Shown one piece after another: positions 22,927 through 34,345 of a stretch of DNA of 64,000 nucleotides. The notes below the pieces were generated by a model that saw only the letters and a list, made by a program, of their open reading frames with translations, made no database searches and was not told the origin of the DNA. Origin of the DNA: Lathyrus oleraceus (taxonomy: Eukaryota; Streptophyta; Magnoliopsida; Fabales; Fabaceae); assembly GCF_024323335.1 (NCBI RefSeq), contig NC_066580.1:256346977-256410976 (forward strand), in the 5' to 3' direction. A program made the translations under genes and the position numbers. The stretch's first letter is position 1. Every line of letters begins with the position of its first letter.

Positions 22927-24708
22927 TTAATCAGAGGAAGAGGTATCATCTTCACCTTCAGAGCCTTCAGAGTTGCCACTAGATTGAGCATTTAACCTCT
23001 CACATGAGGTATTGGCATCTGAATCTTTGGTCTCACCAGCCTTCTCCATTTCTTCCTTTTCTAGGATACTAATAAGAACCTCCAAAGCCTCTTTTCTTGC
23101 CTTGGCCACCCTTATACCATTATCCAATTCCTTGCAGGTTTGCTTTAATTGATCAATTAAGCTCCCTTGAGATGCAGGCTCCCTTCTGGCAGATGTCATG
23201 ACAACATCATTGACATGATTTCCCTCAAACAGCTTATAGTGAATTGATAGAGGGGGTTTTCTTCTTCTTGGAATGTCACTTGTATTAAGAATTCCTGGTT
23301 GTTGGCTCAAGATAATACCATAAATAATGGATGGGAAGGCAATGGGCAGCTTCACTACATTTGTGGAGGCATGTCTGACAATTTGATCAAACATAAACCT
23401 TCCAAAGTCATAGTTTATCCTTGTTCCAATAGCATGAATAATTCTCCCAAGACCAATGGAGATGGTAGAGATATGATTAGTAGGCACCTAGTTGGCTGAA
23501 CCAGTCTTGTGCAAGATGGCATATTTGACAGTTAGCTTGCTAGCTGATAGGTGATTCCTACTAGGCCATTCCTTAACTTGGCCAACTGTAATAGTCCTAC
23601 AGACCTCATTGTCTGTAGTCTCTAAATCCACTCCTCCATCAGTTCCTCTCCCTAGGAACTTGTTGATAATGGTTGGTGATAATCTCACACATTTACCCCT
23701 TACAAAAACCTTGCATGACTCCCTGCTGCACTTTTCATAAATATCCTCAGGGATATTCATAATAAGCTCTTTTACTAACCCCTCATAACATTGGGGCAGA
23801 GCAACCACAGTCTTCATCAGTCCAACATTTTTGATTAAATCCATCACTTCCTTTACCTCAACAGCCTCTTTTCCCATCTCTCTTTCAAAAGTTGCCCTCC
23901 TCTGAATGACAAACTTCCATTTTACAGCACCATCTTCTAAATGAACGGATATATTTTCTAAGTGGACAACTGCAGCTTTGCTTGGAGACTTCTTAATAGC
24001 CTGCCTTTTTGCAGGGGAGATGTCTCGGACATCGTCTTCGACATCCTCATTAGAGTCAGAACTCTCTCTTTCTTTCCTCTTCCTTTCCTCAACTTTACTC
24101 CAAGATTTGGAGGGTCCTACACCAACAACCTTTTTCACTTTTCTTGTTATTCTCATTTCAGCCACACTCTTCCCTTTTCTAGTCCTCAGTTTCTTAGCTA
24201 CACTTGGTTTCACCAGATGAACCAAAGTGTCATCCTCTTCTTCAGAACTTTCTTCCTCCAGGTCAATAATATTCTCAGCAGCTTCATGAGACATATTTGC
24301 TGATTTCTTGCTAGGTAGGGTTTTACATAGAGAACATAATCCCTCAGCAGCCACTTCCTTTTTTGATCTAGATGAGTCATCATCTTTCTTAGCTTGGGGT
24401 TCCTCCTCAGGTGAGGGGTCCCTTCTGAACAGAGGGGTAGAAACACCCTTGACAGCATGCTCTTCATTCAGAATCATAGTAACTAGGTTCCTTATGGTAC
24501 GATTAGTAAAGTGCATGTCCTCTTTATTAGGAGATTTTTCAGGAATGTTACCTTGCTTAGTTCCAGCCATGGAAGAGGGGCCTGGGGCGTCACCTGGTAT
24601 CACACAAAGAGGAGTAGCGTCCAACACGTCTTCATCTAGAAACTCCATGGAGGGAGTTCTTGCATGATGAGAGGGTTTTGAACCAGATGATGATGGATGT
24701 TGAGACAT
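22927..24708 (-). pseudogene. SIRE env-like third ORF, one nonsense codon
   Basis: This is the extra ORF downstream of pol that marks SIRE/Maximus copia elements. The likely start is the ATG at 24708 (MSQHPSSSG); the open frame extends upstream into former pol. The first half is low-complexity and acidic or basic (KKDDDSSRSKKE, EEESSEEEDD, then a Lys/Arg-rich block). The second half is a folded domain (RRATFEREMGKEAVEVKEV, CYEGLVKELIMNIPE, VRGKCVRLSPTIINKFLGRG). After an in-frame TAG at 23488-23490 it continues in the same frame to TAA at 22927, ending in a coiled coil and a Ser/Asp-rich tail. I see no convincing signal peptide or membrane segment, so a true envelope role is unsupported. Annotations call the family envelope-like or plant transposon protein. 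Confidence 0.78.
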
Positions 24709-24999
24709 GTTGTTGAACTTTTGAAAAAAAATTCTTTGCTCTAGCAGAGGTTTTCTGACTAGTTGAATGAAGATGGAACGAGTTGTGTTTAGGTAGCATG
24801 GGGAAATGGCATGGATACTAGTTCCAATACTAGGTAATGATTCATCATTAATGTGGCTTTTTCTTTTAAGTGGGCAGACACTATTTTTATTTCCTTTTCC
24901 ACTCCACTTTAATTGCCATAATTTCACAAGAATCCAAATCCCTAATTTCCCTCTTACATGTTCAACCTTGTTATCATCCAAATCTCTTGCAAATTTGTC

Positions 25000-25979
25000 A
25001 ACTGATTATATTTCATGCTTTAGAGCTATGAATTTGTCTTCCACAAATTTTCTAATGGAGTGATGACAGCAAATAAAGTGCTTGGTCCAACTATGCTAAA
25101 TAGGATTTTTGGACATAGTTGCAGCATTCAGGTTGTCATAATACAATGTCATGACGTCGTGTGTGACATTGTATGCAATTATCAGTAGTTTCATCCAACC
25201 CAGAGGAGAATAACTGCTTCCATCTGCTATATATTCAGCATAAACACCATTTTCATCTTTCAAATATGTAGGAGCAGGTGTCCTTTCACTCTCCATCCCA
25301 ATCTTCTCAATATTGTGCTTGGCACTTTTGCTTTGAGATAAACACATAGTCCCTTATATCTGCTTGACTTGTGGCCCAGTTCCAACAAAGCTTTCTCCAA
25401 CTTCAGACTGCTTATGACTAGTAACATGTCCACCTATCTGATCTAACCTCCTATCTATTTGAGCCATCATGAGCTTTTCTCCTTTGGAAGTGATGTTAAG
25501 TCTGAGATTCTGGTGTGACATCCTTGTCTGACATTTCCCACAGACTTGTCTTTCATCATTCTTGAGAGTTCCTCTAGCAGATATACTCATCTTCATCCCT
25601 TTCTCTTTGACATAGGTACACTTTGAGGAATAATCAAGTTGACAGCTCCACGTGTAACAATTGTCCTTGGTCCTGATTCCTTTCATAATTACTTCACTAT
25701 CTTTAGTAATCAGACATTCAGTTTTAGTGAAGTTAGCATTCAGACCTTGATCACATAGTTGACTGATGCTTATTAGATTTGCAGTCAAGCCCTTAACCAG
25801 TAGGATATTGTCAAGTTTAGGAACTCCAGGACAATGAAGCTTGCCTATTCCCTTGATTTCACTCTTTGCTCCATCACCAAAGGTTACATAGCTTATGGCA
25901 CGAGGATGAAGATCAATTATCAGGTCTTTGTTTCCAGTCATGTGTCTAGAACATCCATTATCAAAATACCATTATTCTT
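25000..25979 (-). pseudogene. pol: Copia pol remnant: protease and pre-integrase joined to RNase H end
   Basis: From 25979 leftward the frame reads a protease-like motif, FDNGCSRHMTG, where the usual D-S/T-G triad has become DNG. The GAG-pre-integrase region follows (LIISQ-type core LISISQLCDQG near 25765, open frame 25941-25354). After a stop the sequence jumps to the tail of RNase H (YIADGSS, then DVMTLYYDN, 25347-25096). Integrase and nearly all RT are absent, a deletion of several kilobases. The pol end then runs into the spacer before the env-like ORF. Confidence 0.8.
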
Positions 25980-26639
25980 TGGCTAAGACTCTGAGGGGAA
26001 TGTGAGCTATTAGACTTGTAACAGTAGTCTTAAGGACCCATTGCTTCTTGTTGATAGGCCTGTGCTGTTTGGGTCTGGGTTGATAGTGAGTCCGATGATG
26101 AACAGGGCTAGGATAACCATACAACTTATAGCAGAAGGGCTTCAGGTAACCAAATTTCCCACAGTAATGGTATCTCCATCTTTGGTTTTTCCCTTTCTGC
26201 TATCTTCTCCTCTGATGTTGTGACATATGATTTGACATCACAGGTTTGCTTTTACTATGGCTGCACTTAGGTTTGGCTTGAGGTTTGCAACCAGTGTAAT
26301 TGCTTTCATGCTTATACCCAATGCCAGATTTGTCTCCTGTTATTTGTCCAATTTGGAGAATCTTGTCTAAGGAGTCAGATCCATTGTTTAACATCTTTAC
26401 ATACTTTGTCATCTCTTCAAGTTTAGAGTTTAACGGTCTGCCTTCACATTCTCCAGCAGTACTATCTTCTGGCTTTCAACTTGTTGACTTTCATCTAGCT
26501 TGGCATTCAGAACCACAACTTATGTTTTTAATTTGGAGATGGTTTCCAAGTGTTCTACCTTCTCATTCTCAAGTTGAGTTATTTCCTTCTTCTCGCTTTC
26601 AACCTGTTTACACAGCTCTACACTTTTGTGACACAACTT

Positions 26640-27739
26640 TCAGTAGGTAGAGGCCAACTTTTCAAAGGTTACTTCATCATCACTTGAGTCTTCATCAGAA
26701 CCCCATCTTCCTGTCAATGTAGTCACAAGATTTGCAGCTTCCTCTATTTCACTTTCATCAGACCAAGTGGCAGCAAGACTCATCTTCTGCTTCTTGAGGT
26801 AGGTTCCACATTCAATTCTAATGTGTCCATACCCATCACATTCATAGCAATGTACTTCTTTTCCTTGTTTGGGCTTATCATCTGACCTTGCTCTTCTTCC
26901 AGCATTGTTGGATTTACTGATGTCAGATGAGATGTTCTTGACATTAGCCTTGGATCTTACATCCATCTTTTTCAACAGTCTGTTGAACTGTCTTCCCAGT
27001 ATTGCTACTTTATTGGCCAAATCTTCATCACCATCCTGACTATTTTCCTCTTTTGTGTTTGACATGAAGGCCGTGCTTTTGGTTTCCTTTTCAGAACCAT
27101 TATTCAATCCCATCTTAAAATTTTGGAGGGAACCAATTAACTCATCAGCCCCCATGTTGGAGATGTCTTGAGACTCTTCTATGGCAGTCACCTTCATAGC
27201 AAATCTCTTAGGGAGTGACCGAGTATTTTTCTTACCAGTTTTTCATCTGACATCTTCTCTCCTAGGGCTCCTGATGCATTAACAATTTCAAGGATACTCA
27301 TATGAAATTCATGAGTATTTTCATCTTCTTTCATCCTTATATTTTCAAACTTGGAGGTGAGCAGCTGTAGTCTAGACATCTTTACTCTAGAGGTGCCTTC
27401 ATGAGTGGTCTTGAGAATGTCCCAAGCATCTTTAGCCACTTCATAGTTGTTTACCAACCTGAAAATATTCTTGTCTACTCCATTGAATATTGCATTCAAT
27501 GCTTTAGATTTTCCAAGGGCTAGATCATCCTCCTCCTTGGACCATTGTTCTTCAGGTTTCTTATCAGTTGTGGCTTCTCCTTCTTTAGTAATTACAGGAT
27601 GTACCCAGCCTGTTAACACAACCTTCCAAGCCTTGTTGTCAAGAGATTTTAGAAAGGCTACCATTCGAGGTTTCCAATAGTCATAGTTAGAACCATCCAA
27701 AATTGGCGGCCTATGAACAAATCCTTCATCTCTCTCCAT
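26640..27739 (-). pseudogene. gag: Copia gag, frameshifted
   Basis: It starts at ATG 27739, just inside the PBS, with a typical copia gag N-terminus (PPILDGSNYDYWKPRM) and the UBN2-type core (AWDILKTTHEGTSRVK). A frameshift near 27200 moves the reading to the second open frame (27197-26640). The C-terminal part carries a CCHC-type knuckle (CYECDGYGHIRIEC) near 26830-26870, where the last Cys is kept. It then ends in an acidic stretch. Degraded sequence from 26639 to 25980 continues toward a second knuckle-like patch (YHYCGKFGYLKPFC near 26160). Gag would form the particle and bind RNA. Confidence 0.85.
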
Positions 27740-27792
27740 TGTACCAAAAAGTATTGTCCCTAGATCTCACCCAGAACCAGAGCAGGATGCCT

Positions 27793-27804
27793 GCTCTGAT
27801 ACCA
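27793..27804 (-). other. Primer-binding site, initiator-Met tRNA type
   Basis: The minus strand reads TGGTATCAGAGC two bases after the 5' LTR end. This is the standard plant copia PBS matching the 3' end of initiator tRNA-Met. Confidence 0.9.
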
Positions 27805-27806
27805 AT

Positions 27807-28561
27807 TGAAATTCTGGTATCAGATATGAGATGTCGAAGGTAATGTCACGACACTAATATCTGAGTAACACAAACAGGATAAAGATACAGAATGGTAAAG
27901 CAAAAGACACAAGCAATTGTTAACCCAGTTCAGTGCAACTCACCTTCGTCTGGGGGCTACCAAGCCAGGTAGGAAATCCACTAAAATAGAATCAGTTCAA
28001 AGACTCTCCGTACACTTCGACAAGTTACAGTCTTTCTCACCTAATCTCTACCCGTGCAATTTCTACCTAAGCACTCTTAGATATGAGAACCCACTCACTT
28101 CCCTACAATCACACCTGTGATCTTAAACAACAATCCCTTGAGAAAAGAAAACACTTTTCAATAACACACTCTTGATTTTACTTCATAGTTTCAATCAAGA
28201 AGACACACACTTGATCTTGCTTAACAACTTTGATCAAGTAGACACACACTTGATCTTGCTTCACAACTTTGATCAAGTAGACACACACTCTTGCTTAACA
28301 GCTTTAGAGCGACAAAGTACAACCATAAATCAGACCAATTCAATCATCAAAAGATGAATTGAATGGCTTACAAGTCTCACGACTAAACAAGACACAAACC
28401 CTAGCTCTCTCTCTATATTTCGCTCAGTATTGGTTAAAACAGGTTTTCCAAGACCCTTTTGATAGAAGCTTTAAGCTGGGCTTGGAAATCTTGAAAACCC
28501 TAAAACTATTTATCAATTAAATCTTTTCAATGACAGCTGGTTAGATCTCCTTGGAAAATAA
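27807..28561 (-). repeat. 5' LTR of minus-strand SIRE element, truncated
   Basis: This copy matches 20805 to about 21560 of the 3' LTR and contains the same 47-bp repeats. The outer part of the LTR, including U3 and the palindromic blocks, is missing. At 28562 the sequence becomes the 3' LTR of another element. Loss of U3 would remove its promoter. Confidence 0.85.
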
Positions 28562-28830
28562 AAACGAGCATACCATATTAAACTACGCGGACCGCAAATT
28601 AATAATGCAGATGTTTGCAAGCTTGATTTTGAAACTTTTTACTCGCTGATTTTGCACGTACTTGACGAATGATTTAACCAATTTGTTTGTATATTCAAGA
28701 ATTTATTCCGACTGATTATTTTAGGTATTATTCATGATGAAATGCGTCATGCTATACATATGATGCAAACTGTAATAAAAATTGAATTTATGAAAGTTTT
28801 GAAATGCCCGGACAAAATTGGGGTATGACA
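28562..28830 (-). repeat. 3' LTR fragment, first 269 bases
   Basis: On the minus strand it starts TGTCATACCCCAATTTTG next to the polypurine tract and breaks off at 28562, where the SIRE LTR starts. It is a different family from the other LTRs in the window. Confidence 0.75.
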
Positions 28831-28845
28831 TATGCCCCTATTTAA
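28831..28845 (-). other. Polypurine tract of the gag-only Tat element
   Basis: The minus strand reads 'ttaaataggggcata' directly before TGTCATACCCC. Confidence 0.75.
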
Positions 28846-29089
28846 TTAACTTGAACTAGAAGGTAAGAATGACAACAGTCTTCATACATTCATGGTGGAA
28901 GATAATTAAATACAAAAGAACCGAATTTTGTCCTTTGAAATGCAAGGAAGAAATACAGAAAGAAAATGCAGTAAGAAAAATTATGAGAAGGTAAAATGAA
29001 ACAATCAAGACTCTCTGGGAATTATCAGAACAATATCTTGGATGTCATGGTCGAGATGATCCAATAGTGGAATGATACCTCAATTGTAC

Positions 29090-29830
29090 CTAAGATTTTC
29101 TGAACATTAGCAGAGCAGTGTCTTGAATTTAGCACACGGGATTCTCCGAGGATCAACAAAGCAGTATCCCATATGATACAATCAAGATATTCCAATAAGG
29201 GAATGATGCCTCATTCATATCTAAGATTCTCCGAGGATACCTAGATCAGTATCTCTAAAACAAATGAGACTCTTCATATTGATGAAGCAATATCTCAAAC
29301 AACAAAATGAGATTCTTTGTATCAACCGAAGCAACATCTTAGATGATAGAATTAAGATATTCCAGACAAAAGGAATGATACTTAATTGAATCTAAGACTC
29401 TTCACGGATACCTAGAGAAATATCTCTAAAAATTGAATGAGACTCTTCATATTGATAAAGCAACATCTCAAACAACAAAATGAGATTCTCTGTATCGAAT
29501 CGAAGCAATATCTTATATGATAGAATTAAGATATTCTAGACAAAAGGAATGATACCTTAATTGAATCTAAGACTCTTCGAGGATACCTAGAGCAGTATCT
29601 CTAAAAATTGAATGAGACTCTTCATATTGATGAAGCAGCATCTCAAACAACACAATGAGATTCTCTGTATCGAATAGAAGCAGCATCTTATATGATAGAA
29701 TTAAGATATTCCAGACAAAAGGAATGATACCTTAATTGGATCTAAGACTCTTCAAGGATACTAGAGCAGTATCTCCAAAAACAAATGAGACTCTTCAGAT
29801 AAATGAAGTAGTATCTCAAATATTCATCTG
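29090..29830 (-). repeat. Tandem array, about 174-bp unit, four to five copies
   Basis: The phrase 'gagactcttca' recurs at 29266, 29439, 29614 and 29788, giving spacings of 173, 175 and 174. A more diverged copy precedes it from about 29090. Within a unit the words 'gatacctagagcagtatctc' and 'gatgaagcaatatctcaaa' repeat the same theme, so the unit is itself composite. Confidence 0.85.
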
Positions 29831-30006
29831 TTGGGGGAAAATATTTTAGGAAAGACTCCTTTTGGAGGAGATTTACTGGTGAAGCTCTGCAAGGGGGAAA
29901 TCTCATAAGAGACTTTTTACGGTAACCTCTGCTTGGGGAGAAATGGTAGCAAAGATGCTGGGGAATATCGTTATTAACCACAAAATTTGAAGAATTACTT
30001 GCTGGG

Positions 30007-30530
30007 AGACATCACCAAAGGGTTGGTGGAAAAGGAATTATATATGTATTATCATCGTCAAAGGATTGACGAAATAGGTAAAGAAAGGCATCACCAAAGT
30101 GTTGGTGGAAATGGAATTAAGTATGAAATATCATCATCAAAGGGTTGACGAAATATAGTTGTCGTCATCAGAGGGCTGATGGAAAAGAGTTTGTCATCGT
30201 CAAAGGGTTGACGGAAAAGAAATTATATATGTAGTGTCATCGTCAAAGTGTTGACAAAAAGGAATTTGTCATCGTCAAAGGGTTGACGGAAAGAAACTTC
30301 ACTAGGGAGTGGCATCACCAAAGGGTTGGTGGAAAAGAGTTTGTCATCGTCAAAGGGTTGATGGAAAATACGAAGGGATGTCATCACCAAAGGGTTGGTG
30401 GAAAGAAATTTATATATGTAATATCATCGTCAAAGGGTTGATGAAAAAGATTTTGTCATCGTCAAAGGGTTGACGGATAAGAAAAAGTCAGGTTATGTCC
30501 TCATGAAAGGGTTGATGGGAAGGATTTATT
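30007..30530 (-). repeat. Minisatellite of 'catcgtcaaagggttgacgg' type
   Basis: About a dozen copies of a 20-base core, in two interchanging versions (catcaccaaagggttggtgg and catcgtcaaagggttgacgg), are separated by 10-35 bases of A-rich filler. Each core has a small inverted repeat: gtcaa with ttgac, or acca with tggt. The spacing is irregular. Confidence 0.85.
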
Positions 30531-32099
30531 ATGTTATGTATGCATATGATGCATGTTAATGAAACTTTCTCGTTTTTATAAGAAACCTTTTGGATATGAA
30601 ACTTCCTAACTTGGAAGGAAAGTCGTGTGTGTTTATTGTATGCAATGCATGTGGGAATGCAAGCAGGTGATCGGTTGTTTTTTGGATTGATCTCCCTTTT
30701 CGAAGGTGAGACTTTCTAGGTTTCAATGTTGATTGGATTTGGATTTATGAAGATGCCAGCAAAGTGGACTTTTATTTTGGTAGTTGCCAATATGGATTGG
30801 ACTTTTGGTTTTGGAGATGCCAATAGGGATTGGACTTTGGTTGGTGAAAGATTTTGACTTCCCGACACTCGATTTTTTGAAGATGTGATGATAGGATGAT
30901 AAACATGGATGATCGTGATGCCCCAAGTTTGATCTATTGTTGATAGATTGTGTGTTTGTTCTTGAGAGAACCTCAACTTCTTTACCTGATGTGCCTTGAT
31001 GGCTTACAAATGGTTTAATGAGTGTAGCGACGTAATCAATGCATGATGATTATGCTTTTGCTCTGCCTCAAGGCTCTTTAGAACTTGTCTGCCCCAGTTT
31101 GCAAGGTCTTTGAAGGAATTCTCCTTTGAAAGGAAACCTTGGGAATGAATATACCACGGTTTGAAGCAATTTTGGGCCAGTGTATGAATCTTTCTGTAGT
31201 TTACCCCTGTTTGAGCTTTTGAAAGGCTTGCCCCAGATGGACTGAATATTTTTTTGATTTTTTTTGCCTCCTTGATCAATTGATGCTTGGAGATTTGTCT
31301 TTTGATTGACCAATTCATAGTCGTTGGATACCATGCCCTTAATCCATAGGGTTAAGAGGCATTCTTGCTTCGGGCCAGCAATGACGAATGATTAAGTTCC
31401 TCTATGATTGCTTTTTTGAAGCTCCTTGATACGAAGTACTTACTTGCAGTTAAAATTGTTCATTTAATCAATGGTAATTTTAATGCGATATTTATGCAGG
31501 TTTGAAAAATCATTTATTGATGTGATATTTAATCAATGGTAATTTTTCAAGGTTCCTTCGACACTTCAGGACGTGTGCGAAGAATGGCGTGTAGTTGATC
31601 CTCATACGGGATGTTTCATCTTGTAATTTGAATGCGTAGTCAGATTAAATGAACAATACCCTGCCCTGGGTTAAATGTAAGGGTTTTTTAGATCCGAAAG
31701 AAACTCCTACTTCTAGGATCGAAGTGGTTGACTAGGGATTAACTCCTTATCTCTCTAGTGTTTGGGAGTTTGAAACAATGCATGTACATCATCAACATGA
31801 TTTTATCCGAAAGCATACAATTAACAATTATGGGTATTTTATTTTCGTCATCCTCCCTTCAATCTTTGCTAAAATAAAAATTTGATAAGTGAATGGGAGA
31901 AATATTTTTTGTTTTTTGATATAAATGGAAAATGTGAGTGAATACGAAAGGATTTGTTCAAAACATGCATGATCATTTCATTAATATTACCATTACAGGA
32001 AATCAACAATACTTGAAAACAGATAAGTACTTAACATGCAAAGAAAAATTCAAATGAAATGCTAGAAATAACCAAATGGTTTCCAGTGCAGAGGAAGCT
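30531..32099 (-). other. Non-coding internal region of the gag-only Tat element
   Basis: No coding homology recognised. A triple repeat around 'gatgccaatagggattggac' (30745-30850) and a duplicated 'atttaatcaatggtaattt' (31460 and 31530) are present. Weak ORFs on both strands show no family motif. Confidence 0.55.
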
Positions 32100-33699
32100 T
32101 TCTCGTGTCTGGTTCACTGTTGGGCTACCCTCCTTCAAAGTAGCGGTAGTTATGCCCATCGAGACCAATATGATAATCATCTCCAGACCTATTCTCGGAA
32201 ATCTCTTCCACATTTTGGACTAATGGACCCGTATAGCTAAGTATTATTGATTTGCAAGCTTCGAGCCGCAAATGAGAACATGTTGGAATCAAGCAGGGTT
32301 TGTACTTTGCTCTTGAGCACTTTGCATTCTTCAGTTGAATTCCCCTGTTCCCCAACATGGAAGTCACATCAGGCGTTGGCGTCAAATCCTGATGGATATG
32401 GAGTACTTACTAGTTTTAGCTCCTTTGGCACTATCAGCCCTTTCTTGATCAAGTATCGAAGTACTTGATTGTATGGCATTGGAAAGGATCAATACGCCTC
32501 TCTGGCTTCCTTGGCCTTTGTTGAGCATGTTGATGCTGCTGATGTGGAGCGTTCTGCTGTCGGTATGACTGCTGAAGTGGAATCCGTCATTGATACTGAA
32601 GAGATCCTTGATTTGTAGGATAGTGACCATGTGGAGAGGATGGTGTTTGATATGGAGCTCATGGAGCCTCCCATACTGCATTAACTTCCTCATCTTCTTG
32701 CTTTTGTGAACTAACAATAGATTCACTCTCAATGCTCTGGATACTCGAGGCACATTGGATTTGTCCATTTTTAAGGCCATACTCGATGTGTTCTCCAATT
32801 GACACCAAGTGAGCGAAGTTTGATGCTGCAATGCTAATCATCCTTTTGAAGTAAGGACTTTGCAAGGAATCTCTGAATGAGTCCATTAATTCTTTCTCTA
32901 AGAGTGGTGGTTTAACGCGAGCCACAAACGCTCTCCCTCTGAAGGATTCATTGCTTTCATGAGATAATGCTCTTAATTGTATGTGATCTGGAGCCACATC
33001 CAAATTATATTTGTACTGCTTCAAAAAGGCGTTAGCTAGGTCCAACCATGACTGAATGTGATTCCTTTCTAACTTCATATACCAACTCAATGATGCCCCA
33101 GTCAAATTGTCTTAAAAACAATGAATTATTAGCTTGTCGTTGTGAGCATAGGAGGTTATTTTTCGGCAAAACATCACCAAATGGTGCTTTGGACAGTCAT
33201 CCCCTTTGGACCTCTCAAATTTTGGTACTTTGAATTTTGCGAGTATAACTAGGCCAAGTACCAAACACATGTCTAAGGCATTCAGTTCAACAGTATCTTG
33301 TCCTTCTATGGCCTTGAGTCTTTTCTCTAGCACACGACATCTTTCAGAAATCTCATCATCTTGTGGTCGTTCAGTATTAACCACCAGGCTTGTTCCATGG
33401 GAATCTGGCGTAGAGAATGCAAAACTGTGATACTCAACAACATCATGAAATGAGGAACCCCCGTCTCGAACAATATGATGTTCTTGTACCACAGGGTTAT
33501 CGACTGGGGTTCGCACAGGCTGAGGTTGAGTGAGATCATTTACTGGAGGTGGAATGACATTCTCGAGAATTGTAGTCTGCTGAATATTATCCTCCCTCTT
33601 TGCTAAAGCTATCATAGCCTCCACAAGTTGGTTTATCTAGTTTTTCAGTGAATCCACATCTCCTCTTAATGCAATATGACTTTGCTCCAATGGATCCAT
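32100..33699 (-). pseudogene. gag: Tat gag, several frameshifts and stops
   Basis: It starts at ATG 33699, followed by an in-frame TAG about 25 codons in, then an open frame 33624-33112. A gap leads into 33105-32659 (core motifs SWYMKLERNHIQSW, FLKQYKYN, then RMISIAASNF), which is the retrotransposon gag domain. The C-terminal part is spread over several frames to about 32230 and ends in a Cys/His cluster typical of Tat gag (CDFHVGEQGNSTEEC). The protein would bind RNA and build the particle. It differs clearly from the gag of the two Ogre elements, so it is another Tat family. Confidence 0.78.
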
Positions 33700-34345
33700 G
33701 GTCTTTCAAGAGCTATTTCAAGTCTGATACGAGTGTCGGGAACTCAACTACGGGTTATGGACAAAGGATGGGATGAGTTTTTTTGTTTATGAAAAATGAT
33801 ATGCAATTCATGCTGATGAAATCCGAATGCATGAAATTTTGTATTTAGGTATGCAAAGGAAATGTAATTCAGGTATAGTTAGGATCTAGGATATCATGAG
33901 TATCATATGGTACACCCTATATAGAGGTTCTATGTTCTCTACCTCATACACAAGGGATGGCTCCTAAAGTTGTTCCTTTCCAAGACAAAACTCAGAGTCA
34001 TGGATTGTGTTCAGCATCCCATCGCAATAATGGGCTAGCCACATCGTGATGAAAGTTCTAAATCAATCTACTCTAAGTGGGATCTTCGTATTGCTCGAAC
34101 AGGGTGTAGACCCCTCAGTTTAATACTACACAATCGCCAATCATGAAGATGAACTTTGGGTTAAGGCAAGGTCCCTAGAGTCACGGACCATGTTCAAAGT
34201 TTCCTCGCAATAGTGTGCTTGCCATATTGTGATGGAAATTCCGAACAGATCTACTCTAGGTGGAGTCTTCATATTGTCCCAACAAGGTGTATACCCCTCG
34301 GTTCAATACTACACAACTCCAGGTTCTAAGTTCTTCTCAAAGCTC
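33700..34345 (-). repeat. Leader region with tandem duplication, 183-bp period
   Basis: Two units share 'tctactcta' followed by 'gtggagtcttcatattg' (34250) or 'gtgggatcttcgtattg' (34067), then 'ggtgta', 'acccctc' and 'aatactacacaa'. They lie just upstream of the gag start. No ORF is supported. The right edge is a junction with RT sequence of the next element. Confidence 0.72.

Larger units (their letters stand above)
20805..28561 (-). mobile_element. SIRE-type Ty1/copia element, internally deleted
   Basis: Minus-strand order is truncated 5' LTR (28561-27807), initiator-Met PBS, gag, protease remnant, a fragment of RNase H, an env-like third ORF, a polypurine tract and a complete 3' LTR (22020-20805). 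The third ORF after pol places it in the SIRE/Maximus lineage. Integrase and nearly all RT are deleted, so it could move only in trans. The two LTRs share 20805-21560 with 27807-28561 at roughly 4 percent difference by eye. The 5' LTR has lost about 460 bases at its outer end and abuts an unrelated Tat LTR. Confidence 0.88.
28562..34345 (-). mobile_element. Tat-type element with gag but no pol
   Basis: Minus-strand order is leader with tandem repeats, gag, about 3.2 kb of non-coding DNA with two repeat arrays, a polypurine tract, and the first 269 bases of the 3' LTR. No protease, RT, RNase H or integrase is visible between gag and the LTR. It is either a gag-only non-autonomous derivative or a deletion product. 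The 5' LTR and PBS are missing. The right edge joins the RT of Ogre-like element 3 without any LTR, and the left edge is cut against the SIRE LTR. Confidence 0.72.

Noticed and set aside
23488..24981. A 497-codon open frame that could be a nuclear host protein because of acidic and basic runs
   Set aside because: It sits between copia RNase H and the 3' LTR and continues past one stop in the same frame. The position and content match the SIRE env-like ORF.
27793..27804. tRNA-like sequence tggtatcagagc as a possible tRNA gene
   Set aside because: Only 12 bases match tRNA and they lie next to an LTR end, which is the PBS arrangement. No cloverleaf surrounds it.
30007..30530. Regularly repeated short cores resembling a CRISPR array
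   Set aside because: Core and spacer lengths vary, the spacers are similar A-rich filler, and the context is a plant retrotransposon 3' UTR. It is a minisatellite.
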